This document shows, piece after piece, positions 18,248 to 26,643 of a DNA stretch of 64,000 nucleotides; position 1 is the stretch's first letter; each line of letters begins with the position of its first letter. The notes beneath the pieces are model-generated. The model had not been told where the DNA came from, made no database searches, and saw only the letters and a program-made list of their open reading frames with translations. This DNA is from Pseudoxanthomonas sacheonensis (GTDB lineage: Bacteria > Pseudomonadota > Gammaproteobacteria > Xanthomonadales > Xanthomonadaceae). The stretch is taken from NCBI RefSeq assembly GCF_010093305.1, contig NZ_PDWS01000002.1, positions 186,001 through 250,000 of the forward strand. The letters are read 5' to 3'. Position numbers and translations under genes: made by a program.

Positions 18248-18841
18248 GTAGGGCGGGCACTGCCCGCCGCTCCATCCGTCATCACTCGCCAAAACCGGAA
18301 TCCGGCTGATTGCCAACGATTCCCCAATCGCTCTCATAGAACCCTTCGCGTACCAATCTATGGAAGCTGGAGAACGGCCAATCGCACACTCGTGCAACCA
18401 TGCCGTGCTTGACCGGATTGAAATGCAGATAATCCATCTGACGGCGCCAATCTGATTCATCACGAATCAGATGCTCCCAGAATCGAGGCTGCCATACGCG
18501 GGCGTCGCCTCTAATTCCAGTGCAGCTGGATAGCCTGCTCTCCTTCGAGAATTCTGCCTTGATAAGCCCCAATCGTTTCGAATAGTTGCAGTCATGTTCC
18601 GGTAAATGCCAGATGGCATGCATGTGGTTAGGCAGGACCACCCAACCGTCAATCCGGAACGGAAGCGCGACCCGCACTCTAGCCACGATCTCGCGTAGCA
18701 ATTCGATATTGGACCCTGCCAGCATGGGTCGCCGGTTCTTGGTGACCACGGTGAACGAGTAACGGGCTCCGTGAGCATGGGCACGACGGTAGTTCGGCAT
18801 TGCCACAGGCTAGCGGCCGCGGCGGGCAGTGCCCGCCCTAC
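18248..18841. mobile_element. REPtron: RAYT gene between perfect inverted REP arms (family A)
   Basis: A left arm at 18248-18268 and a right arm at 18821-18841 are perfect inverted copies of a 21-base GTAG-headed palindrome. Between them lies only a RAYT transposase gene on the minus strand. This is the classic arrangement of a REP-associated tyrosine transposase with its own REPs. The 594-base unit lies between the 3-hydroxyanthranilate dioxygenase and ACMSD genes, whose order is otherwise that of a single operon. Another pair of the same family is at 6068-6132. No target duplication could be made out. Confidence 0.85.
18282..18800 (-). CDS. REP-associated tyrosine transposase (RAYT, HUH/Y1 family)
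   Basis: A 172-residue single-strand transposase related to IS200/IS605 TnpA. The HUH motif is His59-Met-His61 in LPNHMHAIW; the nucleophile is Tyr124 in MDYLHFNPVKHG, and the RAYT-typical VWQPRFWEHLIRDE precedes it. All catalytic residues are intact and there is no frameshift, so the protein may be active. The ATG at 18800 starts MPNYRRA, the usual RAYT N-terminus; a GTG at 18806 is also in frame. No good ribosome site is seen, suggesting weak expression. RAYTs nick at REP palindromes next to the GTAG tetranucleotide, and here both flanks carry such sequences. Confidence 0.93.
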   Translation of the reverse strand: MPNYRRAHAHGARYSFTVVTKNRRPMLAGSNIELLREIVARVRVALPFRIDGWVVLPNHMHAIWHLPEHDCNYSKRLGLIKAEFSKESRLSSCTGIRGDARVWQPRFWEHLIRDESDWRRQMDYLHFNPVKHGMVARVCDWPFSSFHRLVREGFYESDWGIVGNQPDSGFGE

Positions 18842-18931
18842 AAACCCGATTTTAATGTAGGAATCTTGCTTGATTGGCCATCTTTGACGTTCGAGCCGGG
18901 CAGGCCACGCCTTGCCCGGCTAAACTGGGCC

Positions 18932-19942
18932 ATGCTCAAGATCGACACCCACGCCCACTACCTGCCGCACACATGGCCGGACCTGGCCAAGAAGTACAAC
19001 GACGAGCGTTTCCCGGTCATCCATCACGGCGACGACGGGCGGGCGCGCATCTATAAGGACGGGAAGTTCTTCCGCGAAATCTGGCCCAAGACCTGGGACC
19101 CGCAGGTGCGCATCGACGATTACGCCCGGTTCGGCGTGCAGGTGCAGGTGCTCAGCACCGTGCCGGTCATGTTCAGTTACTGGGCCAAGCCCAATCAGGC
19201 CCTGGAATTGCATCAGGCCCTCAACGACCACACGGCCGAGGCGTGCCGGCAGTACCCGCGCCACTACGCGGGCATAGGCACCGTGCCCATGCAGTCCCCG
19301 CGCCTGGCGGTGCAGGAACTGGAGCGCTGCATGGACCAGTTGGGGCTGCAGGGCGTGCAGATCGGCAGCCATATCGGCGAGCTGAATCTGGATGCGCCCG
19401 AGCTTTTCGAATTCTTCCAGGCGGCGGCCGAACTGGAAGCTGCGGTACTGGTGCACCCTTGGGACATGATGGGCGCCGAAAGCATGCCCAAATACTGGCT
19501 GCCCTGGCTGGTGGGCATGCCCGCCGAACAATCGCGCGCGGCCTGCTGCCTGATCTTCGGCGGTGTGCTGGAGCGGTTGCCGAAGCTGAAGATCTGTCTG
19601 GCCCATGGCGGCGGCAGTTTCCCCTACACCATCGGCCGTATCGAGCACGGATTCAATATGCGTCCGGACCTGGTGGCCACCGACAACCCCGGCAACCCGC
19701 GCGACTACATCAAGCAGCTCTACTTCGATTCCTGGGTAGCCGATCCCCGCGCCCTGCAATACTTATTGGATACAGTAGGCACCGATCGGGTGATGCTGGG
19801 TACCGATTACCCGTTCCCATTGGGCGAACAGGAACCGGGCGCAGGCATCGCTGCGCTGAACCTGGATGGGGCCGGCCAGGCGCGCCTGTACCACGGCACA
19901 GCGCTGGAATGGCTGGGCCTGTCGGCCTCGAGATTCCAATGA
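18932..19942 (+). CDS. 2-amino-3-carboxymuconate-6-semialdehyde decarboxylase (ACMSD)
   Basis: A 336-residue zinc amidohydrolase-fold decarboxylase. Zinc ligands are visible as His7 and His9 (DTHAHYLP), His175 (LVHPWD), Asp292 (GTDYPFPLG) and the catalytic His225 (LAHGGG). It removes CO2 from ACMS, which diverts carbon away from spontaneous quinolinate formation and towards 2-aminomuconate. The open frame reaches back into the REP arm (18800), but the ATG at 18932 gives the standard N-terminus. No strong ribosome site is present, and the gene is now about 690 bases from the dioxygenase gene because of the RAYT insertion. Confidence 0.94.
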   Translation: MLKIDTHAHYLPHTWPDLAKKYNDERFPVIHHGDDGRARIYKDGKFFREIWPKTWDPQVRIDDYARFGVQVQVLSTVPVMFSYWAKPNQALELHQALNDHTAEACRQYPRHYAGIGTVPMQSPRLAVQELERCMDQLGLQGVQIGSHIGELNLDAPELFEFFQAAAELEAAVLVHPWDMMGAESMPKYWLPWLVGMPAEQSRAACCLIFGGVLERLPKLKICLAHGGGSFPYTIGRIEHGFNMRPDLVATDNPGNPRDYIKQLYFDSWVADPRALQYLLDTVGTDRVMLGTDYPFPLGEQEPGAGIAALNLDGAGQARLYHGTALEWLGLSASRFQ

Positions 19943-19955
19943 CCCCTATCCCCCC

Positions 19956-20023
19956 GTAGGAGCGACGTAAGTCGCGATGGATTTTTGCTGGTGAAACCTG
20001 ATCGCGACTTACGTCGCTCCTAC
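19956..20023. repeat. Inverted pair of GTAG REP elements, family B
   Basis: Two 22-base arms (19956-19977 and 20002-20023), each GTAG followed by GAGCGAC-GTAA-GTCGC, in inverted orientation with a 24-base spacer. Located in the gap between the ACMSD and kynureninase genes. An extra partial copy of the CTACGGCGCTT border follows. Confidence 0.88.
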
Positions 20024-20063
20024 GGCGCTTCTACGGCGCTTCATTCTTTCCATTGAAAGGCTT

Positions 20064-21338
20064 ATGACCGACTCGCTTTCACGCACTCACGCCATGGCGC
20101 TGGATGCCGCCGATCCGCTGCGCCCTCTGCGCAGCGAATTCCTGATTCCCAAGCACAAACACAGCGAACAGATCTATTTCTGCGGCAACTCGCTGGGCCT
20201 GCAGCCGCGCGGCGCCCGCGCGCACGTGCTGCAGGTGCTGGACAAGTGGAGCCATGAGGCGGTGGAAGGCCATTTCACCGGCCAGGCGCAATGGATGACC
20301 TATCACGAACAGGTACGCGAACCGCTGGCGCGCGTGGTCGGGGCCCAACCTTCGGAAGTAGTGGCGATGAATTCGTTGACCGCCAACCTGCATCTGATGA
20401 TGGTCAGCTTCTACCGCCCCACCAGCGAACGCGCAGCCATCATCATCGAAGCGGGCGCTTTTCCTTCCGACCGGCATGCGGTCGAATCCCAGATCCGCTT
20501 CCACGGTTTCGATCCGGCGACCCACTTGATCGAAGTCGAGCCCGACCAGGCCGATGGCACCTTGTCGATGGAGGCCGTAGAACGCGCGATAGGCCAACAC
20601 GGGTCGCGCACTGCTTTGGTGTTGTGGCCGGGCATCCAGTACCGCACCGGACAGGCTTTCGAACTCAAGAAGATCGCACGCCTCGCCCATGCGCAAGGTG
20701 CGGTGGCGGGTTTCGACCTGGCCCATGCGGTCGGCAACGTGCCAGTGAACCTGCACGACAGCCAGGCCGATTTCGCGGTGTGGTGCCATTACAAATACAT
20801 GAACTCCGGCCCGGGTGCGGTGGGCGGTTGTTTCGTGCACGAGCGCCATGCGCGCACCAGCCGTCCGCGCTTCGCCGGCTGGTGGGGCCATGAAAAGGAA
20901 ACCCGTTTCCAGATGGGCCCGCGGTTCGTGCCGACACCCGGAGCCGATGGCTGGCAGCTCAGCAATCCGCCCATTCTGGCGCTGGCGCCGCTGCTGGCCT
21001 CGCTGGAACTGTTCGACAAGGCCGGTGGCATGACCGCGATCCGCACGAAGTCGGAGAAAATCACCGGCTTCCTCGAAGCGCTCATACACGCGCGCGTTCC
21101 CGAGACCCTGGAGATCGTCACTCCTTCCGACCCGGCCCGTCGCGGCAGCCAGCTTTCGCTGCGCGTCGCCGGCGGGCGCGAACGCGGACGCGAGCTGTTC
21201 GAATACCTTTCCTCCGTCGGCACCGTCGGCGACTGGCGCGAGCCCGACGTGATCCGCATCTCGCCCGCTCCGCTCTACAACAAGTTCATGGATGTCTACC
21301 GGTTCGTGGAAGAAGTGGAGTCGTGGAGAGGTGTCTGA
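20064..21338 (+). CDS. kynU: Kynureninase
   Basis: A 424-residue PLP enzyme of the aminotransferase class V fold. It hydrolyses 3-hydroxykynurenine to 3-hydroxyanthranilate plus alanine (or kynurenine to anthranilate). The PLP lysine is Lys244 in WCHYKYMNSGPGA; the phosphate-binding and substrate blocks FCGNSLGLQP and GFDLAHAVGN are as in other kynureninases. Length is normal. It precedes the monooxygenase gene and follows the ACMSD gene, with repeats in both gaps. With the 3-monooxygenase next door, the preferred substrate is probably 3-hydroxykynurenine. Confidence 0.96.
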   Translation: MTDSLSRTHAMALDAADPLRPLRSEFLIPKHKHSEQIYFCGNSLGLQPRGARAHVLQVLDKWSHEAVEGHFTGQAQWMTYHEQVREPLARVVGAQPSEVVAMNSLTANLHLMMVSFYRPTSERAAIIIEAGAFPSDRHAVESQIRFHGFDPATHLIEVEPDQADGTLSMEAVERAIGQHGSRTALVLWPGIQYRTGQAFELKKIARLAHAQGAVAGFDLAHAVGNVPVNLHDSQADFAVWCHYKYMNSGPGAVGGCFVHERHARTSRPRFAGWWGHEKETRFQMGPRFVPTPGADGWQLSNPPILALAPLLASLELFDKAGGMTAIRTKSEKITGFLEALIHARVPETLEIVTPSDPARRGSQLSLRVAGGRERGRELFEYLSSVGTVGDWREPDVIRISPAPLYNKFMDVYRFVEEVESWRGV

Positions 21339-21354
21339 CGAGCATTGTTGGACC

Positions 21355-21382
21355 GTAATCCCCGCCTTCGCGGGAATGACGA
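21355..21382 (+). repeat. Single dispersed palindromic repeat, related to family E
   Basis: CCCGC-CTTC-GCGGG followed by AATGACG. This is the same type of GTCAT-bordered palindrome as the pair after asnS but with a different stem sequence. It lies between kynU and kmo, just before the kmo ribosome site. Confidence 0.6.
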
Positions 21383-21416
21383 GCGGAAATTTTGCGAATG
21401 ACGAAAGGTGGATGCA

Positions 21417-22784
21417 TTGACTGATACGACCGCCAGATCCATCACCCTCATCGGCGCCGGCCTTGCCGGCGCATTGCTGGCCATCCTGCTGGCGCGCCGC
21501 GGCTGGCGGGTGGACGTCTACGAGAAGCGCGGCGATCCGCGCGTAAAAGGCTACCAGGGCGGCCGCTCCATCAATCTGGCCCTGGCCGAACGCGGGCGCA
21601 ACGCGCTGCGCCAGGCCGATGCCGACGATGAGGTTATGAAACAGGCGGTGATGATGCGCGGCCGCATGGTGCATTTCCTGGATGGCCGCCAGCAGCTGCA
21701 GCGTTATGGACGCGACGATTCGGAAGTGATCTGGTCGATCCACCGCGGCGATCTCAATATCGTGTTGCTCGATCTCGCCGAACAGGCAGGCGCGGGCCTG
21801 CATTTCGACCGCAAGCTCGAGAGCGTCGATTTCGACACCCGCTGCGCACGTTTCGTCGATGAGCGCGATGGTTCGGAAAGCGAAACAGCGTTCGAGGCAT
21901 TGGTGGGCGCCGATGGCGCAGGTTCGTCGCTGCGCGCTGCGATGATGAAGCAGACCGATCTGGGCGAGACCACCGAATTCCTGGATCATTCCTACAAGGA
22001 ACTCGAAATCCCGCCGGATGCCAACGGCGGGTTCAAGATCGAACCCAATGCGCTGCATATCTGGCCGCGCGGCCACTACATGTGCATCGCCCTGCCCAAC
22101 GACGAGAAGACCTTCACCGTCACCTTGTTCCTGCCCAATCAGGGCGACCCCAGTTTCGCGACGCTGCGCACCGGAGCCGAAGCCAGGGCGCTGTTCGAGC
22201 GCGATTTCGCCGACGCCGTACCGTTGATCCCGCGGCTGGAGCAGGACTGGGAGCGCAATCCGCCTGGTCTGCTGGCCACGCTATATCTGGATAGATGGCA
22301 TATCGACGGCCGCGCGGTGCTGCTCGGCGATGCCGCACACGCCATGGTGCCCTTCCATGGGCAAGGCATGAACTGCGCTTTCGAGGATTGCGTGGTATTG
22401 GCGCGCAAGCTGGAGCAGCATGCGGACCTCGCCGATGCCTTCGCCGCTTTCGAGGCCGAACGCAAACCCAACGCCTCTGCCATCCAGCAGATGGCGCTCG
22501 AGAACTACCTGGAGATGCGGGACCGCGTGGACGACCCTGATTTCCTGCTGCAGCGGGAACTGGAACGCGTATTGCAGGAACGCCACCCCGGGCGCTTCGT
22601 GCCGCATTACACCATGGTCACTTTCATGCTGATCCCGTACGCGACCGCACTGCACCGCAGCGAAATACAGCGCGAAATCCTGGTCGCCGCCACACGCGGG
22701 CTAGATTCGCTGGACGCGGTCGATTGGAAAGTCGTGGATGCCGAGATAACGGCGCGCTTGGACGTGCTGGTGGATGCCGCCTGA
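21417..22784 (+). CDS. kmo: Kynurenine 3-monooxygenase
   Basis: A FAD-dependent aromatic hydroxylase converting L-kynurenine to 3-hydroxykynurenine with NADPH and O2. The GxGxxG dinucleotide site is LIGAGLAGALL, the second FAD motif is LLGDAAHAMVPFHGQGMN, and the C-terminal region has the KMO block MVTFMLIPYATAL with a hydrophobic tail. The start is uncertain: GTG at 21408 is possible, but an AAAGG ends eight bases before the TTG at 21417, which I prefer (455 residues). An ATG at 21412 is out of frame. The stop overlaps the sbcB start by one base. Confidence 0.92.
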   Translation: MTDTTARSITLIGAGLAGALLAILLARRGWRVDVYEKRGDPRVKGYQGGRSINLALAERGRNALRQADADDEVMKQAVMMRGRMVHFLDGRQQLQRYGRDDSEVIWSIHRGDLNIVLLDLAEQAGAGLHFDRKLESVDFDTRCARFVDERDGSESETAFEALVGADGAGSSLRAAMMKQTDLGETTEFLDHSYKELEIPPDANGGFKIEPNALHIWPRGHYMCIALPNDEKTFTVTLFLPNQGDPSFATLRTGAEARALFERDFADAVPLIPRLEQDWERNPPGLLATLYLDRWHIDGRAVLLGDAAHAMVPFHGQGMNCAFEDCVVLARKLEQHADLADAFAAFEAERKPNASAIQQMALENYLEMRDRVDDPDFLLQRELERVLQERHPGRFVPHYTMVTFMLIPYATALHRSEIQREILVAATRGLDSLDAVDWKVVDAEITARLDVLVDAA

Positions 22785-24226
22785 TGGCCGCAAGTTTTCT
22801 GTTCTACGATCTGGAGACTTTTGGCCGCGACCCGCGCCGCACCCGCATCGCGCAGTTTGCAGCGGTGCGTACCGACAGCGATCTCAATATCGTGGAAGAG
22901 CCCATCAGCTTCTTCGTGAAACCTGCCGACGACCTGCTGCCCTCGCCCACCGCCACTCTGATCACCGGCATCCCCCCTCAGCATGCGTTGCGCGAGGGCG
23001 TGGACGAAGCGGAAGCCTTCGCCCGTATCGCCGAGGAAATGTCGCGGCCGGAAACCTGCACATTGGGCTGGAACTCGCTGCGTTTCGACGACGAGTTCGT
23101 GCGTTACGGACTGTTCCGCAATTTCTACGACCCGTACGAACGCGAATGGCGCGGCGGAAATAGTCGGTGGGACATGCTGGACGTGATGCGGCTCGCACAC
23201 GCGCTGCGTCCCGAGGGAATCGTCTGGCCGGAACGCGAGGATGGAGCTACCTCCTTCAAACTGGAGCACCTGGCGGCGGCCAATGGCGTTCGCGAGGGCG
23301 ATGCCCATGAGGCCTTGTCCGACGTAAACGCCACGATAGGCATGGCGCGTAAATTCCGCGATGCCCAGCCGCGCTTGTGGGACTACGCATTGAAACTTCG
23401 CGACAAGCGTTTCGCCGCCACGTTGCTGGATACCATGGCGCTGACCCCGGCTCTGCATATCTCCCAGCGCTATCCCGCAAGCCGGATGTGCGCTGCGCCC
23501 GTGCTGCCGCTGGCCCGCCATCCGCGATTCGACAATCGCGTTATCGTGTTCGACCTGGATGGCGATCCTGAAGCGTTGCTGGGTCTCGACGCCGGAGATA
23601 TCGCCGACCGGCTCTACACACCTGCGGCGGATCTTCCGCCCGGCGAGCAGCGCGTGCCGCTGAAAGAAGTGCACCTGAACCGCTCTCCCGCGCTGGTCGC
23701 ATGGCCGCACCTGCGCGAGGAAGATTTCGCCCGCCTGCGGATCGACAGGCGTGCCGCGGAAGCCGTGGCCGAGCGGCTGCGTCCTTTCGCGGCGCAACTC
23801 GCCGAGAAGATGCGGCAGGTTTTCGGCAGCGAACGCGCTCACGACAAACCCGACGTCGATGCCGCTCTCTACGACGGCTTCATCGCCGATGGCGACAAAC
23901 GCAGGATGGCCGAGGTCCGCGCCACGCCGCCCGAGCACCTGGACAAGCGCGAATTCGGCTTCAGCGATCCGCGGCTGCCAGAGTTGCTGTTCCGCTACCG
24001 CGCACGGAATTGGCCCGGCACCTTGACGCAACCCGAACAGGAACGCTGGAACCATTACCGTCGGCAACGGCTATGCGCGGACAGTGGAATGTCGGAAGTG
24101 ACGTTCGAATCCTATTACCAGGAGATCGATACCCTGCGTCTGCAGTATGCGACAGACGGCGCCAAGCAGATCCTGCTGGATCAGCTAACGGCATGGGGCA
24201 ACGAACTGGAACACCAACTATCGTAG
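22784..24226 (+). CDS. sbcB: Exonuclease I (SbcB)
   Basis: A 480-residue 3'-5' single-strand DNA exonuclease of the DEDDh family, used in recombination and mismatch repair. Motif I is FYDLETFGRD (Asp9, Glu11), and the DEDDh C-terminal motif is in HEALSDVNAT. The SH3-like and helical C-terminal extension of exonuclease I is present (for example RYRARNWPGTL). The ATG shares its A with the kmo stop codon, so the two genes are coupled although functionally unrelated. The stop codon TAG is the TAG of a family B GTAG repeat, which means the repeat has set the end of the protein (...HQLS). Confidence 0.93.
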   Translation: MAASFLFYDLETFGRDPRRTRIAQFAAVRTDSDLNIVEEPISFFVKPADDLLPSPTATLITGIPPQHALREGVDEAEAFARIAEEMSRPETCTLGWNSLRFDDEFVRYGLFRNFYDPYEREWRGGNSRWDMLDVMRLAHALRPEGIVWPEREDGATSFKLEHLAAANGVREGDAHEALSDVNATIGMARKFRDAQPRLWDYALKLRDKRFAATLLDTMALTPALHISQRYPASRMCAAPVLPLARHPRFDNRVIVFDLDGDPEALLGLDAGDIADRLYTPAADLPPGEQRVPLKEVHLNRSPALVAWPHLREEDFARLRIDRRAAEAVAERLRPFAAQLAEKMRQVFGSERAHDKPDVDAALYDGFIADGDKRRMAEVRATPPEHLDKREFGFSDPRLPELLFRYRARNWPGTLTQPEQERWNHYRRQRLCADSGMSEVTFESYYQEIDTLRLQYATDGAKQILLDQLTAWGNELEHQLS

Positions 24227-24288
24227 GAGCGACGTAAGTCGCGAAGGACATCTTCCATAGCATCCTTCGCGACTTACGTCGCTCCTAC
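24223..24288. repeat. Inverted pair of GTAG REP elements, family B, carrying the sbcB stop codon
   Basis: Arms at the two ends (24223-24244 and 24267-24288) read GTAGGAGCGACGTAAGTCGC and its complement. The spacer is partly palindromic too, so the whole 66 bases can fold into one long hairpin. The left head provides the sbcB stop. Confidence 0.9.
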
Positions 24289-24319
24289 GCGATTACATGC
24301 AACCCGTTATGGCCTTTCT

Positions 24320-25006
24320 ATGACCGCCTATTTCTCCGATGCCAGCTTCAAGTTCCTGCGCGCCCTGGCCAAGCACAACGACAAGGCCTGGTTCGCCGCC
24401 AACAAGCAGAAGTACGAAGACCACGTGCGCCAGCCGTTCCTGCGCCTGCTGGTCGACCTGCAGCCGGACCTGGCCCGGGTCAGTCCCCATTTCCGCTCCG
24501 ACCCCAAGACCGTGGGCGGTTCGCTGTTCCGCATCTATCGCGACGCGCGCTTCTCCAACGACAAATCCCCCTACAAATCCTGGCAAGGCGCGCGCCTGTA
24601 CCACGAACGGCGCAAGCAGGTGCCCGCGCCTTCCTTCTATGTGCATCTGCAGCCCGGCGAATGCTTCGTCGGAGCGGGCTTGTGGCATCCGGAACCCGAT
24701 ACCCAGCGCCGCGTCCGCCAGTTCATCCACGACAATCCGGGAAGCTGGAAGGCGGCCGCGCATGCGCCCAAATTCCGCAAGCGCTTCGAATTCGAAGAAA
24801 GCGAGATGCTGACCCGACCGCCGCGCGGGTTCCCGGCCGATTTCGAATTCATCGACGACCTGAAGCACAAGAATTTCGTGTTCTGGCGCTCGCTGGACAA
24901 CGAAACCATGACCGGACCCAGACTGCGGCAGACGCTGGCGGCGGACCTTGCCGCCCTTGCGCCGTTCGTGGACTATCTGTGCGCGGCCCTGGATCTGGAG
25001 TTCTGA
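24320..25006 (+). CDS. DUF2461 (TIGR02453) family protein
   Basis: A 228-residue soluble protein with the hallmarks of DUF2461: an N-terminal FLRALAKHNDKAWFAANKQ block, FRIYRDARFSNDKSPYK in the middle and FYVHLQPGECFVGAGLW after it. The function of the family is unknown. The stop is followed two bases later by the ATG of the next gene, so they form a small operon placed between two REP pairs. Confidence 0.9.
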   Translation: MTAYFSDASFKFLRALAKHNDKAWFAANKQKYEDHVRQPFLRLLVDLQPDLARVSPHFRSDPKTVGGSLFRIYRDARFSNDKSPYKSWQGARLYHERRKQVPAPSFYVHLQPGECFVGAGLWHPEPDTQRRVRQFIHDNPGSWKAAAHAPKFRKRFEFEESEMLTRPPRGFPADFEFIDDLKHKNFVFWRSLDNETMTGPRLRQTLAADLAALAPFVDYLCAALDLEF

Positions 25007-25008
25007 GC

Positions 25009-25545
25009 ATGAAGAAGTGGATCGCCTTGGTAGCAGCGGTACTGATCGCTCTTGGCGGCTATGTGGCTGCCGGGCCTTACCTGGCCATCAACGGCATCCG
25101 CACGGCATTGGCCGAGCAGGACACCGGGAAGCTGGAGCGGCACGTCGATTTCCCCGCGCTGCGCGTCAGCATCAAGGCGCAGATGGAAGACGCCCTGGCG
25201 CGGCGTGCGGGCAGCGATCTGGGCTCCAATATCTTTGGCGCCGTTGCGTTGTCGATCGCCAGCAATGTAATGGGCACCGGCGTGGACACCATGGTGACAC
25301 CGCTGGGCATCGGCGCCTTGCTGCAGGGCCGCAGCATGTGGAAAAAGTCCATCGGTGAAACCGTTGATGGCGACACCTACGGCAAACCCGTGCCTGCTGA
25401 CCCTTTGAAAACAGCGACACATAAGTACGAGTCGCTGTCGCGCTTCACCGCCACGGTGCACGACGAGGACGGCGACCCGGTGATCTTCGTGTTCGAGCGC
25501 AAAGGGCTGACCTGGAAGCTGGCCGACATCCGCCTGCCCTTGTAG
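25009..25545 (+). CDS. DUF2939 family membrane-anchored protein
   Basis: A 178-residue protein with an N-terminal hydrophobic helix (about 4-24) and a periplasmic domain of the DUF2939 type (LAINGIRTALAEQDTGKLERHVDFPALR). Role unknown. The longer open frame from 24661 overlaps the preceding gene and is not used. The stop codon TAG is the TAG of a family D GTAG repeat starting at 25542. Confidence 0.85.
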   Translation: MKKWIALVAAVLIALGGYVAAGPYLAINGIRTALAEQDTGKLERHVDFPALRVSIKAQMEDALARRAGSDLGSNIFGAVALSIASNVMGTGVDTMVTPLGIGALLQGRSMWKKSIGETVDGDTYGKPVPADPLKTATHKYESLSRFTATVHDEDGDPVIFVFERKGLTWKLADIRLPL

Positions 25546-25610
25546 GAGCGGGCCCTGCCCGCGACCGCTTCTCACGCAAAAAAGCGGTCGCGGGCAGGGC
25601 CCGCTCCTAC
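25542..25610. repeat. Inverted pair of GTAG REP elements, family D, with extended hairpin
   Basis: Arms of GTAGGAGCGGGCCCTGCCCGC and complement at both ends. The inner flanks (GCGACCGCTT and AAGCGGTCGC) also pair, leaving a short A-rich loop, so the whole unit is one strong hairpin that could stop transcription between convergent genes. The left head is the stop codon of the DUF2939 gene. Confidence 0.9.
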
Positions 25611-25620
25611 AACAGACCGA

Positions 25621-26529
25621 TCAGGAATTGGCTACGCCGTGCGGCACATGGCCGGTGGCCACATGCAGACGTGCGCTGTCGATGTTGTGCTGCGAATCGT
25701 CGAAGAAGATGTCGGCGCCGAAGGCTTCCAGGAACGGGCCTTTGTGCCTGCCGCCGAGGAAGAGCGCTTCGTCCAGACGCACGCCCCACTCTCGCAGCGT
25801 ACGGATCACGCGCTCGTGCGCCGGGGCCGAGCGCGCCGTGACCAGCGCGGTGCGGATTGGCGCGTCCTTGCCGGGCGGGAAAGCGGCCTGCAGGTCGTGC
25901 AACGCGGAAAGAAAGCCCTTGAACGGACCGCCCGACAAAGGCTCCTTGGCGCGGTCGCGCTCATGCCGGCCGAAAGCTTCCACCCCCTGCTCCCGCGACA
26001 CGCGTTCGCTTTCGTCGCCGAAGATCACCGCGTCGCCGTCGAAGGCGATGCGCAGCTGATCGGAACGCTGCTGCAGGGCCTTGGCCGGCAGGATGGTCGC
26101 CGCGGCGATACCGTGCTCCAGCGAACGCCGCACGGACTCCGGATTGGCGGAGAGGAACAGGTCGGCGCCGAACGGCTTGGCGTACGGCCAGGTCGGCTCG
26201 CCCGAGGTGAACGTGGCGCGGACGATGCCCAGTTTATGGTGCTGGATGGAATTGAAGATGCGCAGCCCGGTATCGGCCGAATTACGCGACAGCAGAATCA
26301 CCTCGACCCTGGGCGTGTCGGCAGGCGCGCCTTCGTTGAGCGCCAGCAACTTCCGCACGACCGAGTAAGCCATGCCGGGCGCCAGCACGTCGTCCTCGTG
26401 CGTGCGTTGGAAATCGCTATAGGCCTCGACTCCTTGGCTCTCGAACAGGGCGTGACTTTCTTCCAGGTCGAAGAGCGCGCGGGAAGTGACCGCGACCGTC
26501 AGCAGGCGGGGGGCGTTATCGGAAGACAT
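25621..26529 (-). CDS. 5'-nucleotidase (cytosolic PF06189-type)
   Basis: A 302-residue protein of the bacterial 5'-nucleotidase family (PF06189), related to cytosolic nucleotidase cN-I, which dephosphorylates nucleoside monophosphates. Typical features are the N-terminal VTSRALFDLEESHALF, then ILLSRNSADTG, the FDGDAVIFGDESERV haloacid-dehalogenase-like acidic motif, ALVTARSAPAHERVI, and the late GGRHKGPFLEAF...FFDDSQ. All motif groups are intact. It is convergent with the DUF2939 gene across a REP hairpin. Confidence 0.88.
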   Translation of the reverse strand: MSSDNAPRLLTVAVTSRALFDLEESHALFESQGVEAYSDFQRTHEDDVLAPGMAYSVVRKLLALNEGAPADTPRVEVILLSRNSADTGLRIFNSIQHHKLGIVRATFTSGEPTWPYAKPFGADLFLSANPESVRRSLEHGIAAATILPAKALQQRSDQLRIAFDGDAVIFGDESERVSREQGVEAFGRHERDRAKEPLSGGPFKGFLSALHDLQAAFPPGKDAPIRTALVTARSAPAHERVIRTLREWGVRLDEALFLGGRHKGPFLEAFGADIFFDDSQHNIDSARLHVATGHVPHGVANS

Positions 26530-26570
26530 GCGCCATTATCCCGCACCCTGGTCGCATGCAACGAGATCCC

Positions 26571-26643
26571 GTAGGTCGGGGCTACGCCCCCGACGCACGG
26601 ACGATTTCGGTATACGCACGTCGGGGGCGTAGCCCCGACCTAC
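26571..26643. repeat. Inverted pair of GTAG REP elements, family C, carrying a stop codon
   Basis: Arms at 26571-26594 and 26620-26643 with GTAGGTCGGGGCTACGCCCC and complement. The right-hand head (CTAC on the plus strand, 26640-26643) contains the TAG stop codon of the minus-strand gene that ends there. Confidence 0.9.

Noticed and set aside
18242-18931. An IS element or composite transposon between the dioxygenase and ACMSD genes
   Set aside because: There is no DDE transposase, no longer terminal repeat and no visible target duplication; the gene is a RAYT and the ends are REP palindromes.
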